DNA of 64,000 bases from Carex sylvatica (GCA_964058845.1 CAXKVR010000019.1:410030-474029); one strand, 5' to 3'; shown: positions 34,475 to 47,484, counted from the first letter of the stretch. The notes: generated from the sequence alone by a model not told the origin. Made by a program: numbers and translations.

Positions 34475-34730
34475 AGCAGCGGAACTAAAATTTTTTAATA
34501 TGAGATTGAAACTTAAAATTCATAATTTGTGGTGAATGAGATTTGAATTCACTCTGTCCACAATCACTAAATAGTGTTCTAATCACCACTACACATCTAA
34601 TGAGAGAGGCTGAACTATATAAAAAATATAAAAATATATATGTATAATTAAATTTCTATATATATTATTAAAAAAAATGAAATAATAGTAGCAGTTTAGC
34701 CGCTTTGGATAAAGTGTTGATCTGCCCCTA
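34475..34730. mobile_element. hAT MITE with CAGCAGCGGA / TAGGGGCAGA ends
   Basis: 256 bp. TSDs CTTATCAT / CTTATCTT (7 of 8). On the minus strand it contains a tRNA-promoter-like stretch (GTAGTGGTGATTAGAAC, then GAATTCAAATCTC), a frequent look-alike in plant repeats. Confidence 0.75.
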
Positions 34731-34858
34731 CTTATCTTGTTATAAAAATGATAAAGTTTAGTGTATATTTCATCGTACTATTTGAAACTTTAATGATTTA
34801 AACTTAATGGTTCTTAATGTGCCTCATATAATACAAAAAAACTATATAAAATATTATG

Positions 34859-35258
34859 AGTGAGGTTATGGTATTAATTATATGCATAGCACACACTGGT
34901 TCATATTATGACTCAATATCACCATTTTTGAAGTTCAAAAATCGATCCGAACCACTCAATATGATCTCTATATAAAAATTTACTTGGTGGTCACATTTTA
35001 TATTTTTCAGAATTTTTTTACTCTTTTTTGTTAGGTAGAAAATCATTTAATCTAAAAGATTATGGATCATCCAAATATTTTCTACCTATCTAAAAAAATA
35101 GTAATCAAATTCTAAAGAATGTAAAATTTAGTCACCAAGTACATTTTCATATAAAAATCATATTGAGCAGTTATGATTAATTTTTTAAATTTTAAAAACG
35201 AAAATATAAAGTCATAGTACGGACCGATATGCGCTATGGATAGTACCATAGTCTCACT
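34859..35258. mobile_element. Palindromic Mutator-type MITE, family F (best copy)
   Basis: 400 bp. Ends AGTGAGGTTATGGTATTA and AGTGAGACTATGGTACTA. Flanks AAATATTATG / AAATATTATT agree at 9 of 10. Inner arm: GATCCGAACCACTCAATATG and its complement. Family F is also at 22917. Confidence 0.88.
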
Positions 35259-37446
35259 AAATATTATTATTGAGTTATCTATGTATCTAATAACATTTTT
35301 TATTTAAAAAAGAGAGGGTATCTAATAATATATATATACAAACTTTTCTTTATCATTCTTATTTGAATTGAGTTGAAAAAGTATTTGTTAAAAATGTCAA
35401 AATAATTAAGCATTGTCAAAAGTGATTTCTTTCTTGTATATATAATTAAGTAAATATTATCTAGTAGGCAAACAGAAAATTAAATGATTATAATGACTAG
35501 AAAACAAATACATGAAAAGAAGTCAAAAGTTCCGTAGACTTTTGAAGAAATTACTAAAAGCATAGGCGAAGGGCAATTGCAATATTGGAACTCAAGGAAA
35601 TATACTTGATTGATGACATGCACTCAAGGAAAAAAACTTGATTGTCTGAAATTGCTTATTTTCTTTTCAAGAAATTAAAATTGTTTATTTTCTTACCAAA
35701 ACTTTTTGACTCACGTTTTCTCCTTTTTTTTATTTAATAAGAACAATGTAAACAATTCACTTAATTTACCGTTATTCTATTGAAGAAACAATTATAACTT
35801 TACCCTCGCATCTATAAGAGTACAAAACCAAATTATATAGTGATGGTTTGAATATTTTCGAACACATTACTAATGAATAGTTATCAGTGCCGAAATTTTT
35901 ATTTATAGCATAAAAAATGATAAATCAAATCACCTCAGTTTTGGAGAAAATTTTAGAATCACTCAGGCCGTACAGTCAATCTGCGACACAATTAATGAAG
36001 ACCGCTCAGCCAATCCGCATCCCAGTCATTGTAGCAATGAATTGTTGTTTTTTTATTTGCTGAGAGCAGCGACAAGTATTTATTTCATGCCCACGAAATG
36101 TGGTTGAAGCTCCATTTTACATGTACCATTATTTTCACTAGCTGTGTTGATCACGCGCGTAAAAGCTCCCGTAAATGTAATTTATGTTTGAATAGCAAAT
36201 TACCACGTCAGCGGGGAGATGGAATTAACTTTGGCTTGTGGGACCCACCTATTGAGGCCACCAACTGGCCGACCAATCGAGAGATAAGCATCCGATCGAT
36301 CTATCTTTGGGTTGCGCGTAACAAGCAAGGAATTTCTGATAGACAAGGAAGTGAACAAAGATAAAAAGATGGGATTATAAAGGGCCTTGTTTTTATGTCA
36401 TTTCGTGACTAAAAGTTGTCCCCAAGATTCTTTCAAAAATTTGCCACAGAAAACTTCTGCTGATGTGAAAAATCCCTTGTTTTTCACGCCATATATAAAA
36501 TAATTTGCTTATATATTAATTCCATAATATTGTAATACTGATAATAACTTAAAAATAAAAGTAAAAAGATCAGATCCATTAAATTTTAATTTATCGGGTC
36601 GCTTAAACTTTAGAGAAAAATTAGTTCCGAATCTTGTAATGCTATATTGTGCTTTATAAATTTCAAGAAAGAGAAATATGAGTGTCGATGAAAGAGGTGC
36701 GTGATAGGAATTTACCTCGTATACATTTTAATTTTAAGGTTACGAGTAGAGGAGATAACTTAATAGGATGGGGTTAATTGACCTCTTCTTTTTTTTCAAA
36801 AACCGATAATTAACTATGTTTTTTTCTATAAATAAAGTAAACTGTTACATGTACAAAAAAAATGATCATCATATTTTTTTATAAAATTTTATACTATTGA
36901 TCACCATTCTTTTTAAAAAAAAATTACTTGTGTACAATTTGGAAGACTTCTAGCATTTTAGAATATTTTCTAATAAAAAAATAAAAAATCTCACATAGAG
37001 AGTCACGAGACAATTCTTATTTTATTATATATATATATCTCTTATTATTTTTCTTTGACTCACCATTTATTGAAAAAACAAAAAAAATTGATCCCCATTC
37101 AGTCAAATTCTGCCTTCGCTCAAGGTTACAAGATTCAAATCATTTATATATAGAATTTACATCGTTTTCCTTTCTTATCTCTCATCTCTCCTCAACTCTC
37201 CCTTATAAATTATTGATTTAATTGAAAGCAAGTAAATAGGAGTTGGTCAGGTCCGATCACCCCTCATCTCTCCTTCAATTCTCTCTCCTTATATACTAAG
37301 ATCTGATTACTCTGATTTAAATTCACACTAATATTAAATTATTCCGTGCGTTATACACGTAGATCAAATTGGTCAGAATTCTGATTGCATAGTCTGAAAA
37401 TTAACTGAAGCGATGCGTTAATATTGGAGATGCATATTCAGCCAAA
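35259..37446. other. AT-rich spacer
   Basis: No gene supported. The plus-strand frame at 36098-36364 has no domain. About 36765-37120 has paired words (ATGGGGTTAATTGACC, and GATCCCCATTCAGTC reversed) of the hAT-like family seen at 27718 and 29773, too worn to bound. Confidence 0.4.
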
Positions 37447-37850
37447 GAAACTTGCTAGCATGCTATGCATAACATAGAGAATCTCCGTGTAATGACTTAA
37501 TATTCACTTTTCAAAATCTTAACGGTCGATCCGAACCGTTCATCTTGTTCTCCATATTAATATGTGTTTGGAGACCAAATTTTATAATTTTTGAAATTTT
37601 TTTGCTATTTTTTTTAGATTTATTGAAAATTGTTGTTTTTTTATAGTTCAGATTTGCTGAAAACAGCGATTTTCAATAAATCTAAAAAAATAGTAATTTT
37701 TTTTTTTTAAATGTAAAATTTAGTTTCCAAATACATATTAATATGTAGAACAAGATAAACGGTTCGGATTGATTGTTAGAATTTTAAAAAGTCAAATATT
37801 GAGCCGTTGTACGGAGACTCTATGCTACGCATAGCATGCTAGCATATTCC
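37447..37850. mobile_element. Palindromic Mutator-type MITE, family A (copy 2)
   Basis: 404 bp, one base shorter than the copy at 425-829. Ends GAAACTTGCTAGCATGC and GGAATATGCTAGCATGC. The flanks no longer show a clear TSD, so it is older than copy 1. Confidence 0.85.
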
Positions 37851-39192
37851 GTTCGCTTAAGATTATTTGTTTTTCTAGGCTGTATACATTTATAAGCCTC
37901 TTTGGTATTCTGAATCAAATTCTAGAATCTTCTTAAGGGTCCTTCAGATCGATCTACTAATGTTATTCGGAAAGAATTTTACTAACAACAATAAATTGAC
38001 GTGTGATGCTTTTATTTCAGATCGGATGATTCGGTTTGAAAAAGTAGAAATATGTGATCGATCTAGTTTGAGAATAGCAGCATCGTGTATCAGTGACCGT
38101 GCATTCCAAATTATTAATTAGGTCTCAAAGTATGATGATGAGAGCCTTTGGTCAACAACATCGATTGTCTATCAGCTAAGAATATTCCAGAAAATTATTT
38201 TTATAACTTAGAGAAAGTGACATCATTAATTTAGTCTGAATTAACCCTCGTGAAAATTGTCATTGTTTGCATGCTATAGCTATTATTTGCCACACGACGA
38301 CCTTTTATTTATACCATATTAAAAAAAGAAACCAAAAATTTATATTTTGTGAGAATTTCAAAAAATATCAGGATTTCTAAGTCAATATGTGGCTTCATTC
38401 TTAAAGGACCATGTAAAAAAATTCAAATAACAATTGTAATATTAAATATATTTAGGTTTTTGAAGGATCTTCAATCTAATCTGTGGCCTCACAAGAATGG
38501 AATCGCAGATTGGTTTGGAGGCCCGAGGCTCTAGTATTTTTCGAATTTCTCATAAATTGGATTTTTTTTTTTTAAAAGGGTATAAATAAAAATTTCGGCA
38601 ACACAACTGGTACTCCTAAATACCAGATATGGTTGTACATAAGCTGATGACATATAGCATGTATAAATTGATTTTATACGCCATTTAACTGTAGTCCACA
38701 AGCGACCAATGATAGGGGATCTTTCTTTTTATAATGCTGGTGGTGATATCTATTTTAACTGTAGCCAGTTGATTTTAAAGTACTCAAATCAACTAGTTGT
38801 GCGTCTATTTTTCTTCCTTTGAACTTTTTCTCTACCCTTTGAAATTCATCTATTCTCCATTTTTTGTAGGGATCAGAAATCTCTATTATGATGTATTGCT
38901 GTGTTTCAACAAGCCAGTGCTTTTAGAAATTCCACTCTCCATTTTTCTTGCTAAGAATCATATATCAATCGATTAAATGGTTATCAAAATTAATTAATAA
39001 ATAAATTGCAAATATTTTACAAATTTAGATAGGTTGTAAATATATCAAAATTTTTGTGCAGTTTGAACATCCATTAAGCATCTTGAAAAAATAATGCTTA
39101 TGTTTTATATTCCCTATAATTAATTAAAACAATTTTGTTTTCTTTTAGTTTTATTCTATAAAACCATTAAGCAACATCTGTATTTAGTATAA
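37851..39192. other. Spacer
   Basis: A repeat segment at about 38365-38530 (TTTCTAAGTCAATATGTGGC; TGAAGGATCTTCAATC) is related to 45655-45860. No gene seen. Confidence 0.4.
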
Positions 39193-39572
39193 GAGTAGAA
39201 CTAGGGTGTTCCTAAGTTCACCAATTGGTGAATTCAAATCTAAAACCTGTCAAATCTGCTTCAAATAACAAATTCGAACCGTTGAAACCCGCCTAACTTA
39301 CGATGATGCGTCTACATGTGAAAATTTTAAACATTCGAATTAATTAGAAGGTTAATAAATTAATTTTAATGTATTTATTTTTTGAATGTTTTTTGACTGC
39401 TTGACTTTATACTAAATTAATTCGAATGTTTAAAATTTTCACATGTAGACGCATCACTCGTAAGGTAGGCAGGTTTCAACAGTTCAGATTCAACATTTAA
39501 AGCAGATTTGATGGATTTTATAATTGAGTTCACTAAGGAGATTGGTGAACTTAAGAACACCCTAGTTCTACT
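39193..39572. mobile_element. GAGTAGAAC-family MITE, copy 4
   Basis: 380 bp. Ends GAGTAGAACTAGGGTGTTC and AGTAGAACTAGGGTGTTC. Shorter than its sisters because of a deletion in the left arm near 39345. TSD not clear. Confidence 0.8.
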
Positions 39573-39644
39573 ATTATTGAGTGAGCAGAAATAACTGATA
39601 TTTAATGACTAATATTAAAGACCTTACTACCTTAGATAGGATTT

Positions 39645-40710
39645 AATTACCCGAAATTTTTATTACTATCCAATTTTTTTTTTTTTCAAAATTTCCAAAT
39701 CTACACCCTGTTTATAAAAAATTCTAAATCTGCCAAAATTGGAAAATTATTTTGCTGATCCAGTTTGCTGAATCTGCGAAATAATTCCCCGAATTGAGAG
39801 TCCTATTTCAGGAAATTATTTTTCGGAAATAAGATTTTCTGATTTTTTTTCTTTTAAATAAATAGAAGATGTTATGATTTATTTATTTTTTGTATTGAAA
39901 TATTAGAAATATTTTTATATTTATTTGAAAATAAATGGAATACTATATAATTGAATTTATTATAATGACTGCGACAAATAATCCGGATCAATATTTTTCA
40001 AGCTGGATTTTTTATGGCAATAAAAAAATTAAAATATTTCTTTGTGTCTTATTGAAAAATAAATATGTTTTGAATCCGAGTTATTAATTCTAGTTCAAAA
40101 GTCAACTTCTTAGTCAATAAAGAAAATATTGTCGTCCTTATATTTTTGAAAAAAAAAACAATTTGATCTAACATTCGAAATGTCAAATCAAAACATGTTT
40201 TTCAAAAATAGATGGAGTATCTTAGAATTTGAATGTACTAGAAGGACCACGATAATTTTTTTTTTACCCACAAGTGACTTTCGAACCGGGATTAATAACT
40301 CAGATCCAAATTTTTTTTTTTCCAGTAATACACAAAGAAATATTTTAATTTTCTTATAGCCGCAAAAAATATGGCCTGAAAAATATTGATCCGGATTATT
40401 TGTCGCATTCTTTCTAATAAATTTAATTATATAGTAATTTATTTATATTAAAATAAATATAAAAATATTTCTAATATTTCAATATAAATTTTGTAATAAA
40501 TCATAACATCTTCTATTTTATTAAAATATGAAAATAAGAAATCATATTTTCGGTAAAAAAAAATTCCGAAAATAGGATTCAAATCCAGACTCTGAATTCG
40601 CGAAATAATTTTTTGAATTGGACAGATTCCGATAGTTTGATCCAATTTTCTCAATTATATTTGTTATTTTTTTGTAGAACTTTGGAAAAAATATTTTTCT
40701 GAGATGATTA
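39645..40710. repeat. Long imperfect inverted repeat (foldback), about 1 kb
   Basis: Left arm about 39645-40100, right arm about 40265-40710. Paired landmarks: AGAAGATGTTATGATTTATT with its complement at about 40495-40517; GCGACAAATAATCCGGATCA with its complement at about 40388-40407; GAATCCGAGTTATTAATTC with its complement at about 40285-40305. No coding frame of note. Class unknown, edges approximate. Confidence 0.7.
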
Positions 40711-42221
40711 AAACATCAGTGCTTTGGTTAACAAGTTATAGAAAAGAGACGGGGCGGTAGCACAATTGATAGTTCGAATCCCGCTCACGACTTTGCAGCT
40801 TCTTTGAAGCTTTCAAAACAAAAATAATACAGAGAAAATCTCTTATATATATGCTATATATATACTTCGGCTCTAAAACATGATTTATTTTTATTTTACA
40901 AAATGAATATATAATCAGTAACCAATATATAGCAAAATCCATAAATATGTAATATTATTACGAAAATTATTTATTTTAGATTCTGAAAATTTAATTTTTT
41001 AACATATTAGTTATAATATTTTTTTTAATCTTTAAAAATACATAATAGCAACCGAAGCGTCACCACTTATCCATTTCGAACCACTTAACCACACCAATAT
41101 ATATCAATCTCAGCCCGTTAGATACAATAAGCTGACATAAACCAATAAATTGCTCATTCATAACAATGCTTCATAAAATCTTGACTAAGTGGTCAGGCCT
41201 CCGATCCTTGCTGGAGGCGATGATATATACGCCATGAGAGAGGCATTTTACTCTTCTTGACTTCTTGTGAAGAAACTTTTTACCGATCTCCTCCAGCACT
41301 AGCTCTCCGCACCTCGATCGCTGTCGCTTCCAAATTCCAATATCGTACACTAAAACCTAAATTGCCTAATTGTCCATTGCTGAACTGTTGTACTGAACCT
41401 ATAGTTGTAATCCTCAATACCCTTTAACATAGTTCTACATTTTTGCATGTATACAACTATACAAACATGATATATTGCGATGGATCCATCGATCGACCCT
41501 TCAAATTTCAATATAAACATATAGATTGCACCGGCTTTCCGATCCATAACACAGCAATATTTAGTATATTACAAAGCCAGGTCCCGCACCAATTAAACTG
41601 AAGTTGATGTTGCTTAATGGTATTTAAGGTTACACTTACACACATCATTTTTAGAAGACCGAGATTTTCAGTATTTAATATCAGATTAAAGGTAATTATT
41701 AGTCAGAGAGCAGAATTAAGTTGGTAATTTGACACCCTAGTTATTTGCCATTTGTTCTAACATACGTACATGCTTTAAGATTCATACATGTCCACTTCAA
41801 TTTTCGTGTATACGTATCTTAAAGCGAATAAGATAGTTTTGGAGCTCATCAAACAACAAAAGTAGGTACGATGCCCATTGGATATAATCCGCTCTACTAG
41901 AAGACATGCAAACAATTAAATGCAACTTCAAGACTGCTAGAACTAGTTACAAGTAATTATCGATTTATTCACTACACATTAGCAAATTTTTAGAAAAGTT
42001 GAATTGGATGTCACCAGACACCAGTAACGAACTATTTGATCCAAACATGTTAAGACACAAGACAATGTAACTATGGGCCGGAAACTAAGGAAGAAACTGT
42101 GTTTTAAAAAGGCCGAGATTGGAATTAATGGGCTAGCCCAATCAAGTCTGAAGACTTATGACTTATTTATTTAAAGTATACATGTTTCCTTTTTCTTTTG
42201 AAATATAGGCTCATTTGAAGT
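40711..42221. other. Spacer
   Basis: At about 40754-40790 an A-box-like TAGCACAATTGATAG lies almost next to a B-box-like GTTCGAATCCC, too close for a tRNA; possibly a SINE or tRNA scrap. No gene seen. Confidence 0.4.
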
Positions 42222-42410
42222 GGAAATAAATCTGCTGTGATTCTTCACGAATCACATGACCCTGCTATTTCAAATCCATTCCTTTATTTATTTTGAGATT
42301 CGTGCACAGAAAACTACTGATTTTAAAATTTGTACATTTCATAAAGTAAAGGGTTGGATTTGGAATAGCAGGTCTTATGATTCATAGAGAATCATAGCAG
42401 ATTTATTGCC
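42222..42410. mobile_element. Mutator-type MITE, GGMAATAAATCTGC ends
   Basis: 189 bp. Ends GGAAATAAATCTGCTGTGAT and GGCAATAAATCTGCTATGAT; about 45 bases of TIR. A perfect 10 bp TSD CATTTGAAGT lies at 42212-42221 and 42411-42420. Confidence 0.93.
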
Positions 42411-42540
42411 CATTTGAAGTATATCATCGTCTATAAAAATGAATTTTTTGCAGAGTTTAAGTTGAACCCGTAGAACATTAGAAACCATATGACGACAGAT
42501 CTGGTGCAAACTGTTGTGAAACCTATTCCTTACACGGTTA

Positions 42541-42963
42541 CATCCTGTTTGGATGGAGAATAGAGGAAGAGAAGGTGAAGAATAGAAGGAAATGGAATAG
42601 AAATAAATATTAATATATTTAACATCTAATTTTTTTTTCATTTTATTTTTTGTTTGATTGATTAAAATTTAGAAGGCTAATGAGAAATTCAATTGTTGTT
42701 GTAGAATTGTGACAAAAAGTTCGTATAAAATTATATAGTTAAAAAATAAGGTTGGGTATTTGTATTATTTTTTCTAAAAATATTTGTAACAAAATTTCAT
42801 TCCTCTGTTATATCTTAAATTGGGGGAAAAACTAATTCTATTAATTGCAATGATACAAAATCAAATCTTTCACTTCTGACATAATTTAACCAAACACAAT
42901 TCGACAAAAAAATTTCTTTTTTTTCCATTCTCTCCTTCCTCTACTCTCCATCAAAACAAGGTG
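42541..42963. mobile_element. Tourist-like (PIF/Harbinger) MITE
   Basis: 423 bp. Ends CATCCTGTTTGGATGGAG and CACCTTGTTTTGATGGAG. A perfect TTA duplication lies at 42538-42540 and 42964-42966. Confidence 0.8.
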
Positions 42964-43274
42964 TTAATATTTTGGCTCTGTTTTCATAGAATAAGAATTG
43001 TGTTGTCTTTTTCTCCGCTTCTTTTTGAAAAATATCACTATATTTGTTTGGATTTTAGTAATTGGTTTCTATGCCTTTAGTTCAAAAGTTTGTAACATAT
43101 TAATTTATCGTTGTTATTAGGTATTCAAGCACTGTTTCTGTTTTTCAGCCCGCTCAAATTTGACACATTTCTTTAAACAAATCCCTCCTGTTTAATTGTC
43201 AGAATATCCTGTTCATTTTTCAACATCATCATCTGAAGCAATACAATTTTTTTTTTAAAAACTTGGTAGCGACT

Positions 43275-43866
43275 ATTGGCGGATCTACATATAAATTGGG
43301 GTACGCAAGTGTCAATCTCTAAATTAAATTTTTTTTATTTCGATCCAGTACTAATTATTTAATGTGTTTACTCCTGATTTGATGTAGTACTTACATATGA
43401 TTCAAGTTAGTTTGATTTTTGAATTGATTTCTTCTGAGTTTTAATCGATTATGTGTATTTCATTTTTTTTTTTCATATATGTGATACTCTATTTCGTAAA
43501 TAGAATGAAAAAAAAATAAAAGAACAAGAAAGATCTAATAGTGAGACCTATTATTACAATTCTAAGGAAATGGATTGACTGAATTTTTTATACTTTTTAT
43601 TATTCAACACTTATATTTGTGTTAAATTTTTATCTAAACTTTGACTTTAATTTGCAAATTGCCTAAGAACATTCTCGCTTTGAATTGTGACAAACGAATT
43701 ATGCTATATCAATTGATTTTATAATTATAACAGATTTTATAATAAACATAATTATGGAGATTGAGTTATAATTGCGTACCCGATAAGTTAATAAGTTTGC
43801 ATCCAATTAGCTGTTTAAATCTGATTAGTGCCCTAACTTAACAAAAAAAATTGAATCCGCCCCTCA
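43275..43866. mobile_element. hAT element with GGCGGAT ends
   Basis: 592 bp. Ends ATTGGCGGATCTACA and TGAGGGGCGGATTCAA. A perfect 8 bp TSD TAGCGACT lies at 43267-43274 and 43867-43874. GCGTACCC words near both ends. No transposase. Confidence 0.9.
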
Positions 43867-43914
43867 TAGCGACTACCAAGGAATGAAACAATACAATGTT
43901 TCAAGGCAAGATTA

Positions 43915-44213
43915 TTGAAACTTTAGTTTGTAAATAAGTAGGTCTAATTTGTAACGCGTGGAGAGGGGCTACCTATCATGAAAGATATGATAAAGTTCTT
44001 GAAACTTTAGTTTGTAAATTACTAGGTCTAATTTGTGATGTGAGTGAGAAAGGGACTATACCTATCATGAAAGATATGATAAATTTTTTGGGAACTTTAG
44101 TTTGTAAATAACTAGGTCTAATTTATAATGTGTGTGAGAGAGGGGCCACCTATGATAGGTCTAATTTATAATGTGTGTGAGAGAGGGGCCACCTATGAAA
44201 GATACCATTAAAT
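43915..44213 (+). repeat. Tandem repeat, about 88-92 bp unit, three copies plus a partial
   Basis: Each unit starts GAAACTTTAGTTTGTAAAT and ends CCTATCATGAAAGATATGAT; starts near 43917, 44001 and 44092. A further 43 bp duplication (TAGGTCTAATTTATAATGTG) closes it. It is just right of the hAT TSD. Confidence 0.85.
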
Positions 44214-44879
44214 TTGTTCCTTGTAGATTTAGTGAATCCCATAGTTGGAAGGCACTACAAGATATGATTTAGAAATTTGAAGGTTCTGTTATTTTCCAGT
44301 TTAAAGTAATTGTCATTTGTTTATATTTCACTGTGTTAATCATTGAATAGCATAACTGTAGCATTACGATATCTCTTTCATTGATTGTTATTTCACATTG
44401 CTTAGTGGAGAATTCTGATTTATTGTCTTATTAATATATATTCTGACAACAATTTTGTCAAGTTTGTTGGGGGTTTCAAATTGTATAACATGCTATTTTG
44501 CTATTATTCTATGTTACAAATCCTACATTAATCTTTTTGGGTGTATATATATCAGGATTCTGTTTATTGCTATTTCAGAAAATGTAGTCCATTTTTTCTT
44601 TATGTTATGATTTGTTAATAGCGTAACAATCTTTTACTATCACACATTCAAAATAGACAAATGTAATGTAAAAAAACACAAAGCTTTATCATTCTACATT
44701 TAATTAGAAATTTTACCAAATTTTACAGTCTTGCATGGGTTTAATTTTACTTCAATCACAATTCAATTGTTGATCGATTTTATTAAAGCATTCACATCAC
44801 AATATGTTATATATGCAGCTGCAGATTCAACTTTGGTAAGACTTAGACCTAATTCTCTTCATTTTTGTAGGTAGTGACA
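44214..44879. other. AT-rich spacer
   Basis: Nothing recognised. Confidence 0.5.
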
Positions 44880-45211
44880 TAGTCACAAGATTCGCGAATT
44901 ATTCGCGAATTATTCATGAATTATTCGTTTTTTTGGTGATGGGGAATCGAAAGCTGAATTATTTGGTCAACTAAACTTTGACCAAATTATTAACAAATAA
45001 TTTGCGAATTTTATGATTTTTTTTTCCTAAATTATACGAATTATTTCCGAACTTTTGTCAAATTTTTCTCAGAACATTTATTTATTTATTTTTGCTCCCT
45101 TGTGGGCCTGAGATATCTGATCTAAATAATTCTGAATAATTTTTAAATTATTTCGAATCACAAAATTTTGACCTTATTGAACCGAATCCGAATTATTCAA
45201 TTGTCACAATG
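44880..45211. mobile_element. hAT-like MITE with GAATTATTCG subterminal repeats
   Basis: Ends ATAGTCACAAGATTCGCG and CATTGTGACAATTGAATAAT; many GAATTATTCG/CGAATTATT words inside. No matching TSD, edges approximate. Confidence 0.5.
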
Positions 45212-45980
45212 GATATGTTGAATTGGATCGCCTCTGGTACAAATTAATTAGATAAATACTATTTTATTATATTTAATACATGTTTGATCCGATTGTCATG
45301 AATTAAGAATATTTTAATCTGTTACATCCGTCAAACTATAGAAAGTATATAAATAAATATTAAATATTGAATATTTGATAATAAAATAGAGTTCGAGACG
45401 TGGTTAATAAGGGGCTTTGGTTTCCAAGAGAACCAAATAATTCTAATCCGAGAAAATATGAATTCAAAACTGAATTCAAAATGATCTGATCACTTAGCCG
45501 GATCCAAAACAATCAAATCCTATACATTTTAATTTTTTAAATCGAATGACTCTAACCAAATTTCAATCTACACAATTCCATGCTAAAAGGACAGTATTTC
45601 TGAGTTCTAAAATTAGCCGGATCCAAAACAACCATATCCTATACATTTTAAACCCGAAAAATTCTAAATCCAATATGCGGTCTCATTCTTTGAGGAGAGA
45701 GGGGGGGGGGGGGGGGGGGCTCTAAAAACTCAAAAATACACTGTAATAAACTGATATTTAATTTTTTGAAGGACTTCCAAGTCAATCTACGCCCCTCTTT
45801 CAAAAATGGAGTAGCATATTAAATTGACAACCAAGATATTTTAGAAATTTCTCAGCATTTTGATTTATTTTTTATTATTTTTAAATAATATTAATAAAAA
45901 TTTCGGTAAGAAACTTCATCCCACTCCGTCTCATTACCACTTTTAACAATATGAATTATTTCTTTTAAAAATAAACAATG
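45212..45980. other. Spacer with a poly-G run
   Basis: A run of 19 G at 45701-45719 preceded by GAGGAGAGA. The surrounding 45655-45860 is related to the repeat at 38365-38530. The poly-G length may be unreliable in the assembly. Confidence 0.5.
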
Positions 45981-47138
45981 GGTACATTTGGATCAGGCAA
46001 GGATTAGTTCAAGAATAGTGATTTTTTGGTTAGTGATTGAGAATAGTGCTAACCTGAATGATTTCAGAATAGCACTAACTTTGGACTATTTGGATTAGTA
46101 AAAATGTTATTTGGATTGTATGTTTGGAATAGCGATGGAGAGAATAAATAAAATAATGATTAACCTAATCTAATATTTAACTAATATTATATTACATTTA
46201 ATATCTAAAATAATATTTTATTTTATTTAATATTTAGACTATAATACATTTAAACTAATATTTTTAATACTAATCGAATATTTTATTTAATACTAATCTA
46301 ATTAAATATGATATGATATTTATTTAATGCTAATTTAATATTTTATTTAATACTAATCTAATATTTGAAGTAATATTATATTACATTTAACATTTAAATT
46401 AATATTATATTATATTTAATCCAATATTTTATTTAAAACTAAACTAAAATTTAAAGTAATATTATATTACATTTAATATTTAAACTAATATTATATTAAT
46501 ATTTAAAGTAATATGATATTTTATATTTTATTTATATTAATATTTAAAGTAATATTATATATTATATTTTATTTTATACTAATATAATATTTAAAGTAAT
46601 ATTATATTACATTTAATATTTAATATAATATTATATTTAGTATTAATCTAATTTTACATTATAGTTAGTTAATACTAATTTAATATTTAAATTAATATTA
46701 TATTATATTTAACATTTAAACTAATATTATATTATATTTAATCTAACATTGTATTTAATATTAATCTAATTTAATATTATATTTATTTAATACTAATCTA
46801 CATTTTAAAATAATACTATATTTAATTTAATATATAAACTAATAGTTTATGTAATACTAATTTAATCTAATATTATATTATATTTAATACTAATAAGATA
46901 TTTTGTTTAATACTAATATAATATGTAAACTAACTCTAATTGAGAAGAACCAAATATTTTATTAATATTACTAACCCCACAAGCTCTATTCTTACTAACC
47001 CATTATTTCTATGAGTTAGTAGAATAGAGTTATTCTTGTGCTAACCCAATTTGCTAATTTATGTTTGAATCAACAAGAATTGAGAATAGTGGAGCTAACT
47101 CAAAATTAGCTCTATTCTTAGTTGATCCAAAAACAACC
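45981..47138. mobile_element. TIR element filled with an AT-only degenerate tandem array
   Basis: Ends GGTACATTTGGATCA and GGTTGTTTTTGGATCA, with further pairing (GAATAGTG, GCTAAC). The core 46140-46930 is a degenerate array of ATTTAATACTAATCTAATA-like units that is almost free of G. It shares end words with 21776-22502. TSD not clear. Confidence 0.55.
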
Positions 47139-47243
47139 AATATGAATTACAAAAGACACACACCAAACACTTGCTATCGATATAATGCAGCTTGTTGGGT
47201 TCTTTTTCTTCTCTATACGATACATATTCAACTTTTCTCAACA

Positions 47244-47484
47244 TATGTTTGGTTGGTTGGTTGCAAAACAACTTTTTCTCTCTATAAAGCAAAACAAGAA
47301 TAGCTCTTTTGCTATTTGTCTTATTATAATAGTTAAATTTAATGTTTTGTAAGAATAATGTATTCTAATAAGATAAAAGAGTTGAATTCACTATTCTAGA
47401 TATTCAACACCATTCAAACAATGAACAAGTTATTCCGAATAACTTTGTTCTAAAAATAACATATTCTTACTCCAACCAAATATA
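47244..47484. mobile_element. Small TIR element with TATGTTTGGTTGG ends
   Basis: About 241 bp. Left TATGTTTGGTTGG pairs with CCAACCAAATATA; inner pairing includes AGAATAGCTC / GAATAACTTTG. TSD not sure. Confidence 0.55.

Noticed and set aside
36098..36364. 88-codon open frame
   Set aside because: No domain, no codon-use contrast with the flanks, no promoter.
40754..40790. Possible tRNA gene
   Set aside because: A-box-like and B-box-like words are adjacent, leaving no room for an anticodon arm; no cloverleaf can form.
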